From positions 806,001-870,000 of the forward strand of contig OY969891.1 in NCBI GenBank assembly GCA_963704355.1: 64,000 nt of DNA, read 5' to 3'. This document shows, in pieces, positions 34,712-42,909 of the stretch. Under the pieces are notes generated by a model. That model worked only from the letters and a program-made list of their open reading frames with translations, ran no database searches and had not been told where the DNA came from. A program made the translations under genes and the position numbers. Each line of letters starts with the position of its first letter. The first letter of the stretch is position 1. This DNA comes from Bog-473 sp963704355. GTDB lineage: Bacteria > Actinomycetota > Acidimicrobiia > Acidimicrobiales > RAAP-2.

Positions 34712-36654
34712 TCGGTGACCTCTTCGAGGAGCGCAAGGATGTGTTGCTGGCTAGCCTTGATCTCGGCATCGATTTCTGCGAGGGGGCGGGGTGGCATGTA
34801 CCTGTAGAACTCGCGCGTGAAGGGTATGTCGTATCCGACCTTGGTCTTGCTGGCGTCGACCCAAGCGTCTGCAGCGAACGGAAGGACTTCGCGGTGGATG
34901 AACTCATCGATCTCTTCGCCAAATGGGATGTTCTCCGTGTCACGTAGCTCTGAGTCCGGTGCAACAACGCCCTTCGAGCTTTTTAGGGGCGGCGCTCCGG
35001 GGTCGCGTACAGTGCATGCCGCAATGATTGCTTTTTTGGCCGAGGCCGAGAGCTTTGCGACCTTGTCGTAGACGGGTTTGAGCGCCTGCTCGAGGTCGCT
35101 CTGTGCAGCGAACTTCATACCCGCGAGTGCACCGAGAGCATCGAAAAGTACCTCCGCGTCGGCGGCGTCCAGAGCTGCGAGCGCCTTGGAGCCAGCGAGA
35201 CCATCGACGGCGTCGTTGTTGATCTCGAAACGGACCCGCAGCGGTCGTTCGACCGTGACTTTGTAGTACCCGAAGGCCTCATTGGGCATGATCTTCGAAC
35301 GCTGATCCTCGACGAAGTCCTCATAGATCTGGGTGATCTGCGCGATATGGGTGTCGGTGAGCTCGTTGCGCTTGTTGCCGAGGCTCTTGCCCATCTTGGT
35401 ATAGAGATCCCTGGCGTCGATGAGCTGGACGTATCCGGCCCGCTCGGCTCTCTTGCGGTTGGTGACAACCCAGACGTACGTATTGATCCCGGTGTTGTAG
35501 AACATCTGGTCAGGCAGACCAACAATGGCTTCGAGCCAGTCGTTCTCAATGATCCACCGGCGTATCTCGCTCATGCCCGAGCCGGCGTCGCCCGAGAACA
35601 ACGGTGAGCCGTTGAAGACCACCGCTATACGGCTCCCACCTTCGTCAACATGGCGCATCTTGGAGATCATCTGTTGGAGGAACAGGATTTGACCGTCGGA
35701 GGTGGGGGGAAGCCCGGCACCAAAGCGCCCGGCCATGCCGAGAGTTTCGTGCTCGATCTTGATCGCCTTTTCGATCGTCTTCCAGTCTTTACCATAGGGC
35801 GGATTCGCCAGCATGTAGTCAAAGCGCTCGCTCGGGAACCCGTCTTGGGTGAAGGAGTCACCGAAAACGATCTTTGATGCGTCCTGGCCCTTGAGCAACA
35901 TGTCGCAGCGGCAGACAGCGTAGGACTCGGGCTGGATTTCTTGACCGTAAAGGTGAAGCTTGGCCTTTGGATTGATGACGCGCAGGTGCGCCTCAGCCTC
36001 AGAGAGCATGCCGCCTGTACCGGCGGCCGGGTCGTAGACCTTGGCGATCCGGCCGGGAGTGAGCAGCCGGCTTTCATCGGAAAAGAGGAGGTTCACCATG
36101 AGCTGGATCACTTCGCGCGGGGTGAAGTGCTCGCCTGCCTCCTCGTTGGAGAGGTCGGCGGTGACCCGGACCAGCTCTTCGTAGATGTAGCCCATCTCGA
36201 GGTTCGAGACGTTGGCAGGATGCAGGTCGATGTCGGCGAAGCGCTGGACGACCATGTAGAGGATGCCGGCCGCACCCATCTTCTCGATGTGGCGGGCCAG
36301 ACCAAACTTCTCGAGTGCGTCGCGGGTGTTGGGCGAGAACCCGTTGATGTAGTCGTGGACGTTGGCTGTGATGTTGTGCTGGTCGTCTAACAGAGTCGAG
36401 ATGGTGAACTTCGAGGTGTTGTAGAACGGCTGCCCTGCGGTGTGCGCCAAGAGGTCTGCCTGGGCGTCGAGGTCTCCCTTAATCCCCGCCGCTTTTGCCA
36501 AGACCTTGTCCTTGGTCGGCTCCAACACACAGTCCAGCCGGCGCAGCACGCAAAAAGGCAAGATGACCTCGCCGTACTGGTGCCTCTTGTAGTGGTCTCT
36601 GAGGACTTCCTTCACCGACCAGATGAAGTTGACCTTCTCGCCGTGCTTGATCAT
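34708..36654 (-). CDS. hsdM: Type I restriction enzyme, methyltransferase subunit
   Basis: A 648-residue N6-adenine methyltransferase. Start ATG 36654 begins MIKHGEKVNFIWSVKE and overlaps the stop of the upstream half-S gene (ATGA); the frame upstream of it is not family-like. The N-terminal HsdM helical domain is followed by SAM-binding motif I DPAAGTGGM (208-216) and catalytic NPPY (284-287). It modifies host sites and forms the core enzyme with HsdS. Confidence 0.95.
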   Translation of the reverse strand: MIKHGEKVNFIWSVKEVLRDHYKRHQYGEVILPFCVLRRLDCVLEPTKDKVLAKAAGIKGDLDAQADLLAHTAGQPFYNTSKFTISTLLDDQHNITANVHDYINGFSPNTRDALEKFGLARHIEKMGAAGILYMVVQRFADIDLHPANVSNLEMGYIYEELVRVTADLSNEEAGEHFTPREVIQLMVNLLFSDESRLLTPGRIAKVYDPAAGTGGMLSEAEAHLRVINPKAKLHLYGQEIQPESYAVCRCDMLLKGQDASKIVFGDSFTQDGFPSERFDYMLANPPYGKDWKTIEKAIKIEHETLGMAGRFGAGLPPTSDGQILFLQQMISKMRHVDEGGSRIAVVFNGSPLFSGDAGSGMSEIRRWIIENDWLEAIVGLPDQMFYNTGINTYVWVVTNRKRAERAGYVQLIDARDLYTKMGKSLGNKRNELTDTHIAQITQIYEDFVEDQRSKIMPNEAFGYYKVTVERPLRVRFEINNDAVDGLAGSKALAALDAADAEVLFDALGALAGMKFAAQSDLEQALKPVYDKVAKLSASAKKAIIAACTVRDPGAPPLKSSKGVVAPDSELRDTENIPFGEEIDEFIHREVLPFAADAWVDASKTKVGYDIPFTREFYRYMPPRPLAEIDAEIKASQQHILALLEEVTE

Positions 36655-37328
36655 GTGAGCTCCAACTCCCCATCTTCTCTTGATGAACCTTCTACGAGGC
36701 TGGCGAGGGCAGCGTCCCGGCGAACAAACTGAGACTCCGAGGGAACTAGTCCGCTCACTGCAAGCTCGATTTCCCATCCCCGGAGTTCCCTGAGGGTGAC
36801 GAGAAGGACCTCTTGCCGCATGATTGCCTCGTCGAACTTGGCAATCCGTTCAACGAGTGTGTCTTGGACCTCACGTCGTGGAACCGGAAGCGCCAGTTCT
36901 CCCAATGCCTTAGGTGTGAGCCGCGGCATCGTCTGACCCGTGGCCATCGCCCGAGCTCGCTCGCGCACCGGCCACGACTCGAAGACCAGTTCCAACCATT
37001 CGGAGGTCAGGCGGTCTTCACCTGAACGCAGACGGAGGGCAGCGCACTCTCGACCGAGCACTGCGCCGTCCGTCTCTTCGTTCACGATCGCCACGGCGCC
37101 AATCGCTCCGAGCAACGCCACCACAACGTCGCCCTGCCGGAGCAAGACCGCGCGATCCGTGCTGACTGATTGCTCTAAGAACCGAGAGGTAGTACCCCCG
37201 TCGGTGATCTCATGCAAGCCAAAGAAGGGCGGACCCTTGGGCTCATCACCTTCGCCATCGACCGTCTTCGCCGGGGTCACGCCGCGAAGCACTTCGGCAA
37301 CATCGTGTACGGTCAGGTCGCTGGTCAT
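36651..37328 (-). CDS. Half-length specificity (HsdS-like) subunit
   Basis: A 225-residue protein resembling a single HsdS half: one TRD-like region (FFGLHEITDGG, VLLRQGDVVVALLGAIG, LALPVPRREVQDTLVERI) followed by one spacer helix (EAIMRQEVLLVTLRELRGWEIEL). Half-S subunits can dimerise to recognise palindromic sites, or serve a second methylase. It is coupled by ATGA overlaps to the HTH-methylase upstream and to hsdM downstream. Confidence 0.75.
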   Translation of the reverse strand: MTSDLTVHDVAEVLRGVTPAKTVDGEGDEPKGPPFFGLHEITDGGTTSRFLEQSVSTDRAVLLRQGDVVVALLGAIGAVAIVNEETDGAVLGRECAALRLRSGEDRLTSEWLELVFESWPVRERARAMATGQTMPRLTPKALGELALPVPRREVQDTLVERIAKFDEAIMRQEVLLVTLRELRGWEIELAVSGLVPSESQFVRRDAALASLVEGSSREDGELELT

Positions 37329-38917
37329 CGAGGAACCTGGAGATCGGCCAAGAGTGACACCATTGCGGCGTCGGCGTTTCGTTTCGACTCAAAAAGATCC
37401 CTCAGGGCCTCTTCGTACTCCGTCCACCAAGTCGAACGATCCGGTGGCGTCGGCGTGTACCAGGCCATCGGAGTGAGATCGCCCTCAGCAGCCAGCAACT
37501 CGGACGGCACTTGAACCGCTGTAAGCGGTGACTCGTCTCTAAGCCGGGAATCTTCCCAATCGAGATCGCCTCTGGACCACCAGACACCAAGGATGTTGAC
37601 GATCGATTCGATCTCGTCCTCTTCCAGGCTGACTGTAGAACGCCCGGCGGTACCAAGCTGAGAAGCGTCAATGAGAAGGACGTCGTCGTCCGGTCTGGCC
37701 GCTCGTTCGGAACGCAAACACCAGAGGACGACTTGGATCGATGTGTTGCGTCGCAGCCGAGCGGGCAAAACGACCAGCGCATCCACCACGTGCGCGGAGA
37801 GCATCTCGTTTCGGATCTCTTCGTCCCGACCGCCACGATAGAGCGATGACCAGGGAAGGATCACGAAAGCACGGCCTTCACGAGCCAAAGGTTCGATAGC
37901 GAGCTGCAGCCAAGCCATGTCGGCAGAGTTGGGTGAGGGCGCTCCGAATCGCCAACGGTCAGACATGTAGGTGGTGGCATCACCCCATTTCTGCATCCCG
38001 TAGGGGGGGTCGAGGACTACGGCCTCGATCCCGGTTGGAAAACTTCGCTCCCGCAGGCTGTCACGGGAATCGATCTCCGCATCAACGTCATAGAGGAAGA
38101 ACCGCGTTCGGGCCAGTTGGCAGGCAGCCTGGTTGAGATCCCAGCCGTGAATGCTCGGCGACACCGATCGACCGTCGATCAGCCCTGCCATGAGAAGCAC
38201 TCCTCCCTCTCCACACGCAGGGTCGAAGATCGATTCTGCCGTTGTAGTCAAACGGGCCAGTAAGAACTCAAGGGAGTGAGGGGTGGCCCATTCCTCGGAG
38301 AATCGATCGCGCTCGCGTATGCGATCACGGATCTGTTCGAACAGGTCAAAGCGAGGCACTTCGTCATCGCGAGTCACGCGATCCAGAAGATCGAGCGCTT
38401 GAACCACCGAGTGGGGTGTCGGATGCGGATGAGGGAAGAGGCCATCGAGGATCAGTCCTCGCACTTTGGGATACTTGGCCTCGATTTGGGTCGCTGCGTC
38501 CCGAAGTGCAATGACTGCCTCGTCGAGACCGGTTTCACGAATCTCGGCCCAAGCGAACCGGAGGTCCAAATCCGGTAGGCGACCGACACTGATGCGATCA
38601 CTTACCTCGAGATACACGAGTGCGGAACTGATGAACCTGGCATGGTCCGGCACCGAGAGATCACCACGAATGGCGTCAAGGACACGCCAAAGGATGGGTG
38701 CGATGGGGACACGCTGTGCAATTTTGCCTTTTTCGATCAACCAGCGCTCGACTTCGCCGAGATCGAACAGGAGCCCGGACGGGGTATCAACCACCGGCAC
38801 CGGGAAGTCGAGGTTGCGTTTGCGCCAATTGCTGACTGCTGTGCGCTGCACACCGGCGATTTCGGCGATCTCAGCGATTCCGACAAGCGCACCTTCGGTT
38901 TGTCCGCTCAGGGTCAC
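37325..38917 (-). CDS. N6-adenine DNA methylase with N-terminal HTH
   Basis: A 530-residue methyltransferase distinct from HsdM. GTG 38917 is chosen because it overlaps the NYN gene stop (GTGA) and is followed by an HTH: GIAEIAEIAGVQRTAVSNWRKR. Methylase motif I is FDPACGEGG (231-239) and motif IV is DPPY (303-306). This HTH-methylase family is common as a lone enzyme in actinomycetes. Here it is paired with a half-S protein, so it may recognise its own site or regulate the operon through the HTH. Confidence 0.85.
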   Translation of the reverse strand: MTLSGQTEGALVGIAEIAEIAGVQRTAVSNWRKRNLDFPVPVVDTPSGLLFDLGEVERWLIEKGKIAQRVPIAPILWRVLDAIRGDLSVPDHARFISSALVYLEVSDRISVGRLPDLDLRFAWAEIRETGLDEAVIALRDAATQIEAKYPKVRGLILDGLFPHPHPTPHSVVQALDLLDRVTRDDEVPRFDLFEQIRDRIRERDRFSEEWATPHSLEFLLARLTTTAESIFDPACGEGGVLLMAGLIDGRSVSPSIHGWDLNQAACQLARTRFFLYDVDAEIDSRDSLRERSFPTGIEAVVLDPPYGMQKWGDATTYMSDRWRFGAPSPNSADMAWLQLAIEPLAREGRAFVILPWSSLYRGGRDEEIRNEMLSAHVVDALVVLPARLRRNTSIQVVLWCLRSERAARPDDDVLLIDASQLGTAGRSTVSLEEDEIESIVNILGVWWSRGDLDWEDSRLRDESPLTAVQVPSELLAAEGDLTPMAWYTPTPPDRSTWWTEYEEALRDLFESKRNADAAMVSLLADLQVPR

Positions 38918-39372
38918 GCCGCGTCCTCGTCGAACGCTGGGTCGGCCAAGTAACACACTCGACCCGCTGCCAGGCGCAGCCGGCGAGACAACGCCCGTTC
39001 ACGGGAGGCAACGGTGACGTCGAGTCCACGTCCGGCAAGGCCAGCGACAACGCCGGCAAAGATCCCATCACCCGACGCAATGACGACCGCGTTGAATCGC
39101 GAGTTGATGCCCTCGTGGTCGATGACGTCAAGAAGCGCGCGATCCGCGCCGTCCTCACCGGACCGAACGACGAGGCGAGCGTGCGGCCACCCGAGACCAA
39201 CCTCGAGGCACGCCCCATGGTTGCAGGCAAGGACGACGAGATCATCGGGACCGGGATTGACGCGTTCCTCGTAGAGCGTCCGAGCGGTCTCGACGTCGCC
39301 TCGCTTGGGACGAGGGGCACCGCAAATGTTCTCGATGTCCACCAGATGGATCCTACGGCTCGTTTTGGTCAT
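38914..39372 (-). CDS. NYN/PIN-like ribonuclease domain protein
   Basis: A 152-residue protein from ATG 39372, chosen because it sits at the predicted transcription start. NYN signatures are RRIHLVDIENI (Asp12, Asn15), GEDGADRALLDVI (Asp77) and VIASGDGIFAGVV (Asp102), the acidic triad of metal-dependent RNases. It is the first gene of the operon leading into the methylases and HsdR. An RNase heading a restriction operon is unusual: it might be a toxin-like effector triggered on failed restriction, or a regulator of the transcript. Confidence 0.82.
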   Translation of the reverse strand: MTKTSRRIHLVDIENICGAPRPKRGDVETARTLYEERVNPGPDDLVVLACNHGACLEVGLGWPHARLVVRSGEDGADRALLDVIDHEGINSRFNAVVIASGDGIFAGVVAGLAGRGLDVTVASRERALSRRLRLAAGRVCYLADPAFDEDAA

Positions 39373-39407
39373 GGCGAAACTGTAATCCACAATGGATGTG
39401 ACGTCAA
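39372..39407 (-). promoter_or_regulatory. Leaderless promoter of the NYN-restriction operon with GTCAC dyads
   Basis: On the minus strand TTGACG (39407-39402), 17 bp, TACAGT (39384-39379), then 6 nt to the ATG at 39372. The -35 lies inside TGTGAC-ttgac-GTCACA (39398-39414), an inverted repeat. A further AGTCACAG copy lies at 39423-39430 toward the divergent gene, suggesting joint control. Confidence 0.65.
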
Positions 39408-39521
39408 GTCACATAGGTCGTGAGTCACAGATATCATGTCATGTGCTACGATAGCTCCATCGTGCGGGGGTGTTGTGGCCTGCCGGCAGAAGATAGTCGA
39501 GCAAAGTAGAGAAGAGTGGAG

Positions 39522-40331
39522 ATGTCTGCTAGTCTGGAAGCCGTGACTGATTCCACTGACGAATACGGAGGCGACGAGCACACCCGGCTCTTTGCCACGC
39601 TCAACAAGGCGCGGAGCCTCGACGACCTGACCGATGACGAGCTTGCCGACTTGGCCGATGCCGTGCGGACCGCCCGCCGGCGAAACGCCAAGCCCCGCGC
39701 CCCTCGGCTCCCCCAGCGGGCACTCGCCCTCGACGCCCTGTCGGTGCTTGAAGTCCCGTCCACTCCCCGCCTCGTCACATGGCTCGTGGAAGCCCGTTCG
39801 GGCTCTCCGTTCGACGCCAAGAGCCTCACGGCTGGACGTCGGGACGATCGCAATGCTTGGGAGCGAGAGGTGGCGGCAGGGCGCACGCCGACGCCCAAGC
39901 TGGCTCCGGCGCTGCATCATGAGCGCTGCGAGCCCGTACGGGCGTTGGTGACGGTCTCGAACTGGCCGCTCGAATCGCGGTTCGTGACACCGCACTCGCC
40001 GCGCGCCGATCACCCCCGGACGCTGCTGGCAGTACTACACGAGGCCGAGCGGCTGTCCGAGATCGACCAGGCGGCGTCGGCGCGCCTCATCAAGCTGGCG
40101 GCCCGTCTCGCTGTAGGGCTGCCCGGCGCCGGTGGAGCACCAGGCGACGACGTCTCACACCTGTTCCGGGTAGCGGACGAGGAGATCAACCGGTTCGGTG
40201 GACTCGCCGAGGAAGAGCGGGCCCAAGCTGCGGCACGAGCACAGATGCTCCCCAACGAGGTCGACCGTGTTTGGGGCCATAGCCCCCGAACCACCAGCTC
40301 TGCTCCATCGCGCCGCGCCGGAGCCCGGTAG
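39522..40331 (+). CDS. Unknown protein, first gene of a helicase-nuclease module
   Basis: A 269-residue protein from ATG 39522 (GTG two codons earlier also possible). It is charged and helical: LFATLNKARSLDDLTDDELADLADAV near the start, then WPLESRFVTPHSPRADHPRTLLAVLHEAERL, ending in a basic disordered tail. No enzymatic motif is recognised. It is 11 bp from the nuclease gene, in one transcription unit with genes to 44265. It is divergent from the NYN-restriction operon. It may be an adaptor or DNA-binding subunit. Confidence 0.7.
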   Translation: MSASLEAVTDSTDEYGGDEHTRLFATLNKARSLDDLTDDELADLADAVRTARRRNAKPRAPRLPQRALALDALSVLEVPSTPRLVTWLVEARSGSPFDAKSLTAGRRDDRNAWEREVAAGRTPTPKLAPALHHERCEPVRALVTVSNWPLESRFVTPHSPRADHPRTLLAVLHEAERLSEIDQAASARLIKLAARLAVGLPGAGGAPGDDVSHLFRVADEEINRFGGLAEEERAQAAARAQMLPNEVDRVWGHSPRTTSSAPSRRAGAR

Positions 40332-40342
40332 AGGGAGCACAT

Positions 40343-41479
40343 ATGCCTCGAGAACCTTTCGCCGCTCCCGTCGACGCCCGTTGGGTAGGCCGGGTCGGTG
40401 CGGTCCCGCGCTGTCCTACAGGCAGGCTGCCGGTTAGCTTCGACCGCCTCCTCGCCGGGACCGCCTACGACCCACGCTACGGACAGTCCCCCGCCGCCTT
40501 CGCCATGGGGCGGGTCTTCGAGTCGCGCTGCGCAGGACCCACCCAGTCGTTCGCGCCGCTCCTCGGGGCGCTGGCTGACGTAGGGCTCGATACCGGCCGA
40601 GGTGGCATCGAGGTGTTCCCCGACACTCTCGGCGACAACACGCGCGCCGCTCGGACCCGCAAGCGGATCAAGCGCATCTGCGAGGGCGACACCAGCGTGG
40701 TTCTGCTCTACCAGGCCGCGCTGGAGTTCACCTTTGCCGGTCTGCGCAGCCTCATCCGCCCCGACGCTGTGGTGATCGTGCCCGTGAACGGTCGACTGCA
40801 CGTGGTGGAGCTGAAGGGCTTTCGCATGCGGAGCGGAAAATACCCGGCTGACAAGATCGCCGGTGCGCTCGAACAGACCGCGGTCTACCAGATCGCGCTG
40901 CGGCGGATCGTGGCCGACCTCGGCTTCGACGAGAGGCTCGTGGCCGACGAGGTCGTCGTGGTATGCGCCAAGAACCGCGGCATGACCCCGATTGCGACCG
41001 TGCACAACAACGCGCAGCGGGTGGCCACCTTGGAGTTGCGCCTACGCCGCGCCGCAGACGCCGTACAGGCCGCCCCGGCATCAGGACCGGTGCTCGCCGG
41101 GCTGACCAAGGAATCAAGCCCGGCTGACCGCTTGGCCGCGTTCGAAGAGCTGGCAGATACCCACGGCACGTCGTACTGCCCCAAGTGCCTGGAAGTGTGC
41201 GGGGCCGCCGCCTACTGCCGAGAGGCCGCAGCAGACGACCCGGCTCGCCTGGGCCAGACCCGCCTTCTCGACCCGGCGGGGAGCCTGCGACAAGCTGATG
41301 GGTGGTCGCACGGTCAACCCGTCGACGACCCGGCCGACGTCCAGGTGGCTGAGCGTCTGGTCTCGGTGCGAGGGCTCCTCCAAACAGCACGTGCCGATGC
41401 CGGCCTGGCCCCGGTGGCCCCGCCGCGTCGGCGCGCCCGGCCCACCAACCGAACCAGCCAGGGTCGAGCCGCGTCATGA
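40343..41479 (+). CDS. Cas4/RecB-like PD-(D/E)xK nuclease with Cys cluster
   Basis: A 378-residue predicted nuclease. Active-site elements are in family order: Glu60 in GRVFESRC, Pro139-Asp141 in LIRPDAVVIV, Glu156-x-Lys158 in VVELKGF, and Gln178-x3-Tyr182 in EQTAVYQ, the QxxxY box of RecB/AddB/Cas4 nucleases. A Cys cluster YCPKCLEVCGAAAYC (279, 282, 286, 292) with a distant Cys24 could hold a 4Fe-4S cluster as in Cas4 and AddB. The Pro/Arg-rich tail is disordered. The stop overlaps the next gene's ATG. It is probably a DNA end-processing nuclease working with the SF1 helicase two genes on. Confidence 0.78.
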   Translation: MPREPFAAPVDARWVGRVGAVPRCPTGRLPVSFDRLLAGTAYDPRYGQSPAAFAMGRVFESRCAGPTQSFAPLLGALADVGLDTGRGGIEVFPDTLGDNTRAARTRKRIKRICEGDTSVVLLYQAALEFTFAGLRSLIRPDAVVIVPVNGRLHVVELKGFRMRSGKYPADKIAGALEQTAVYQIALRRIVADLGFDERLVADEVVVVCAKNRGMTPIATVHNNAQRVATLELRLRRAADAVQAAPASGPVLAGLTKESSPADRLAAFEELADTHGTSYCPKCLEVCGAAAYCREAAADDPARLGQTRLLDPAGSLRQADGWSHGQPVDDPADVQVAERLVSVRGLLQTARADAGLAPVAPPRRRARPTNRTSQGRAAS

Positions 41480-42879
41480 GCGCGCTGCGCGAGGTCAACA
41501 CCCTCGATGCCATTCGCCTGCACCAGGCGGTCCCGGCCCGGTCGCGCCGGACTGTGCACCTGTCGAGTGACGCTCGTCAGCTCGTGGTGTTCCAGTACGC
41601 CGGCAACCCGTTCTCGGTCATCGGGGTGGCCTTCGGCCGGCCCGGTGCTGCTCCCGACCATGTCATCGGCTGTCCCGACCCGCTCGACCGAGATGATGTC
41701 GCCGCTCGCCTCGAGCCCGTGCGCGACGATCTGCTGGCCTGGCTCGCGTCGTATCCAGTGACTGCATCGACCGACGCTAGTGGACGAGTGGAGTTCGACG
41801 CCGTCTCCATGCCCCAGCTGGTGGTGGCCGGACGGGGTGTCATCGGCGCCATCGACGACCTCGCTTATGACTGGCGCTACAACCCCCGTTTGGCGACCGA
41901 GTGGGCGGCTCTGGGCGAGGAGCTCTGGGTGCTCGCCGGGCTTCGACATTGGCCGGCCCAGTGCGCCTTCGTGCCACTGGCCGAGACTTTGGCCGAGCAC
42001 TTCGACTTCGGCATCAGCCCGCTCGAATCAGCCAAGTTGGCAGTCGGCGTGGCGTACTGCGACGCCATGGGCGCTCGGCTCTCGGCCGCTGAGCTGGCGG
42101 CCGCCGAGGCGGCCGAGTCAGGTCCGCTCGGGAGCCCCGACGAGCTCGATGAGCCGGTCTGGCGAGCCGCGCAGAGGGGGCGCGGCCGCGTGCCAGCGCA
42201 GGTGCGCCAAGTGCTCGGTACCACCTGGCAGCGCTGCAATCGGGCGTGGGGGCACCTGCAGGCCATCCCCGAGGCGAACGCCGCTCTCAGCCAGGCGGTC
42301 GCGCTCACCAACACCTGGGCCTGGCGCATTGGGCCCACCCGTACGGGGCAGGGCTTCCGCCGCCGCAGGGCCATGCCAGCGCTGGCAACTGCCGCCGGGG
42401 ATCTCGACCGCATTGAGCGCGCCGCCGACGCCTTCGCTGCGGCCATCGCACTTGAAGATCCCATGGTGGCCGCTGAGCGCGCCGCCGATGGCAAGGGGAT
42501 GTACGCCCGGTGCAGGTTCACTTCGGTCACCGTCAACCGCAGGACCACCGTGACCATCAACGCTGATGCGGCACAACCCCTCGTACCGAGCGCGGGGGCT
42601 TTGTGCGGCATCGCGGGGACGAACGTTCGGGCCCGGCTCACTTCGGTGGCGCACATAGCCAGTCGGTGGCATATGACCCTCGAGATCGGTAGGCAGATCG
42701 ACGGGACCAACGGCATCAACACGGCCAAACGTCTCGCCGACGGCTCATACTGGTTTGTCGTCGTCCCCCGATCAGGTCCGCCTGCAGTCGGTCGCCCCCC
42801 GGCACCTCCAGCCACCCACCCCGGTGCGTTGGGCACACCGCCTCCGCCCATGGCCGACGACGCTGACGACGCTGACTGA
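41476..42879 (+). CDS. Unknown protein of the helicase-nuclease module
   Basis: A 467-residue protein coupled to the nuclease by an ATGA overlap. Segments include VVFQYAGNPFSVIGVAFG, a middle helical region rich in Ala, and WAWRIGPTRTGQGFRRRRAMPALA, a basic patch. The C-terminus after residue 440 is Pro-rich and ends DDADDAD. No known domain was recognised. Its conserved position between nuclease and helicase would suit a structural or regulatory subunit. Confidence 0.72.
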   Translation: MSALREVNTLDAIRLHQAVPARSRRTVHLSSDARQLVVFQYAGNPFSVIGVAFGRPGAAPDHVIGCPDPLDRDDVAARLEPVRDDLLAWLASYPVTASTDASGRVEFDAVSMPQLVVAGRGVIGAIDDLAYDWRYNPRLATEWAALGEELWVLAGLRHWPAQCAFVPLAETLAEHFDFGISPLESAKLAVGVAYCDAMGARLSAAELAAAEAAESGPLGSPDELDEPVWRAAQRGRGRVPAQVRQVLGTTWQRCNRAWGHLQAIPEANAALSQAVALTNTWAWRIGPTRTGQGFRRRRAMPALATAAGDLDRIERAADAFAAAIALEDPMVAAERAADGKGMYARCRFTSVTVNRRTTVTINADAAQPLVPSAGALCGIAGTNVRARLTSVAHIASRWHMTLEIGRQIDGTNGINTAKRLADGSYWFVVVPRSGPPAVGRPPAPPATHPGALGTPPPPMADDADDAD

Positions 42880-42909
42880 CGTTTCGAATGAGGAACTGGA
42901 GAACCCGTC

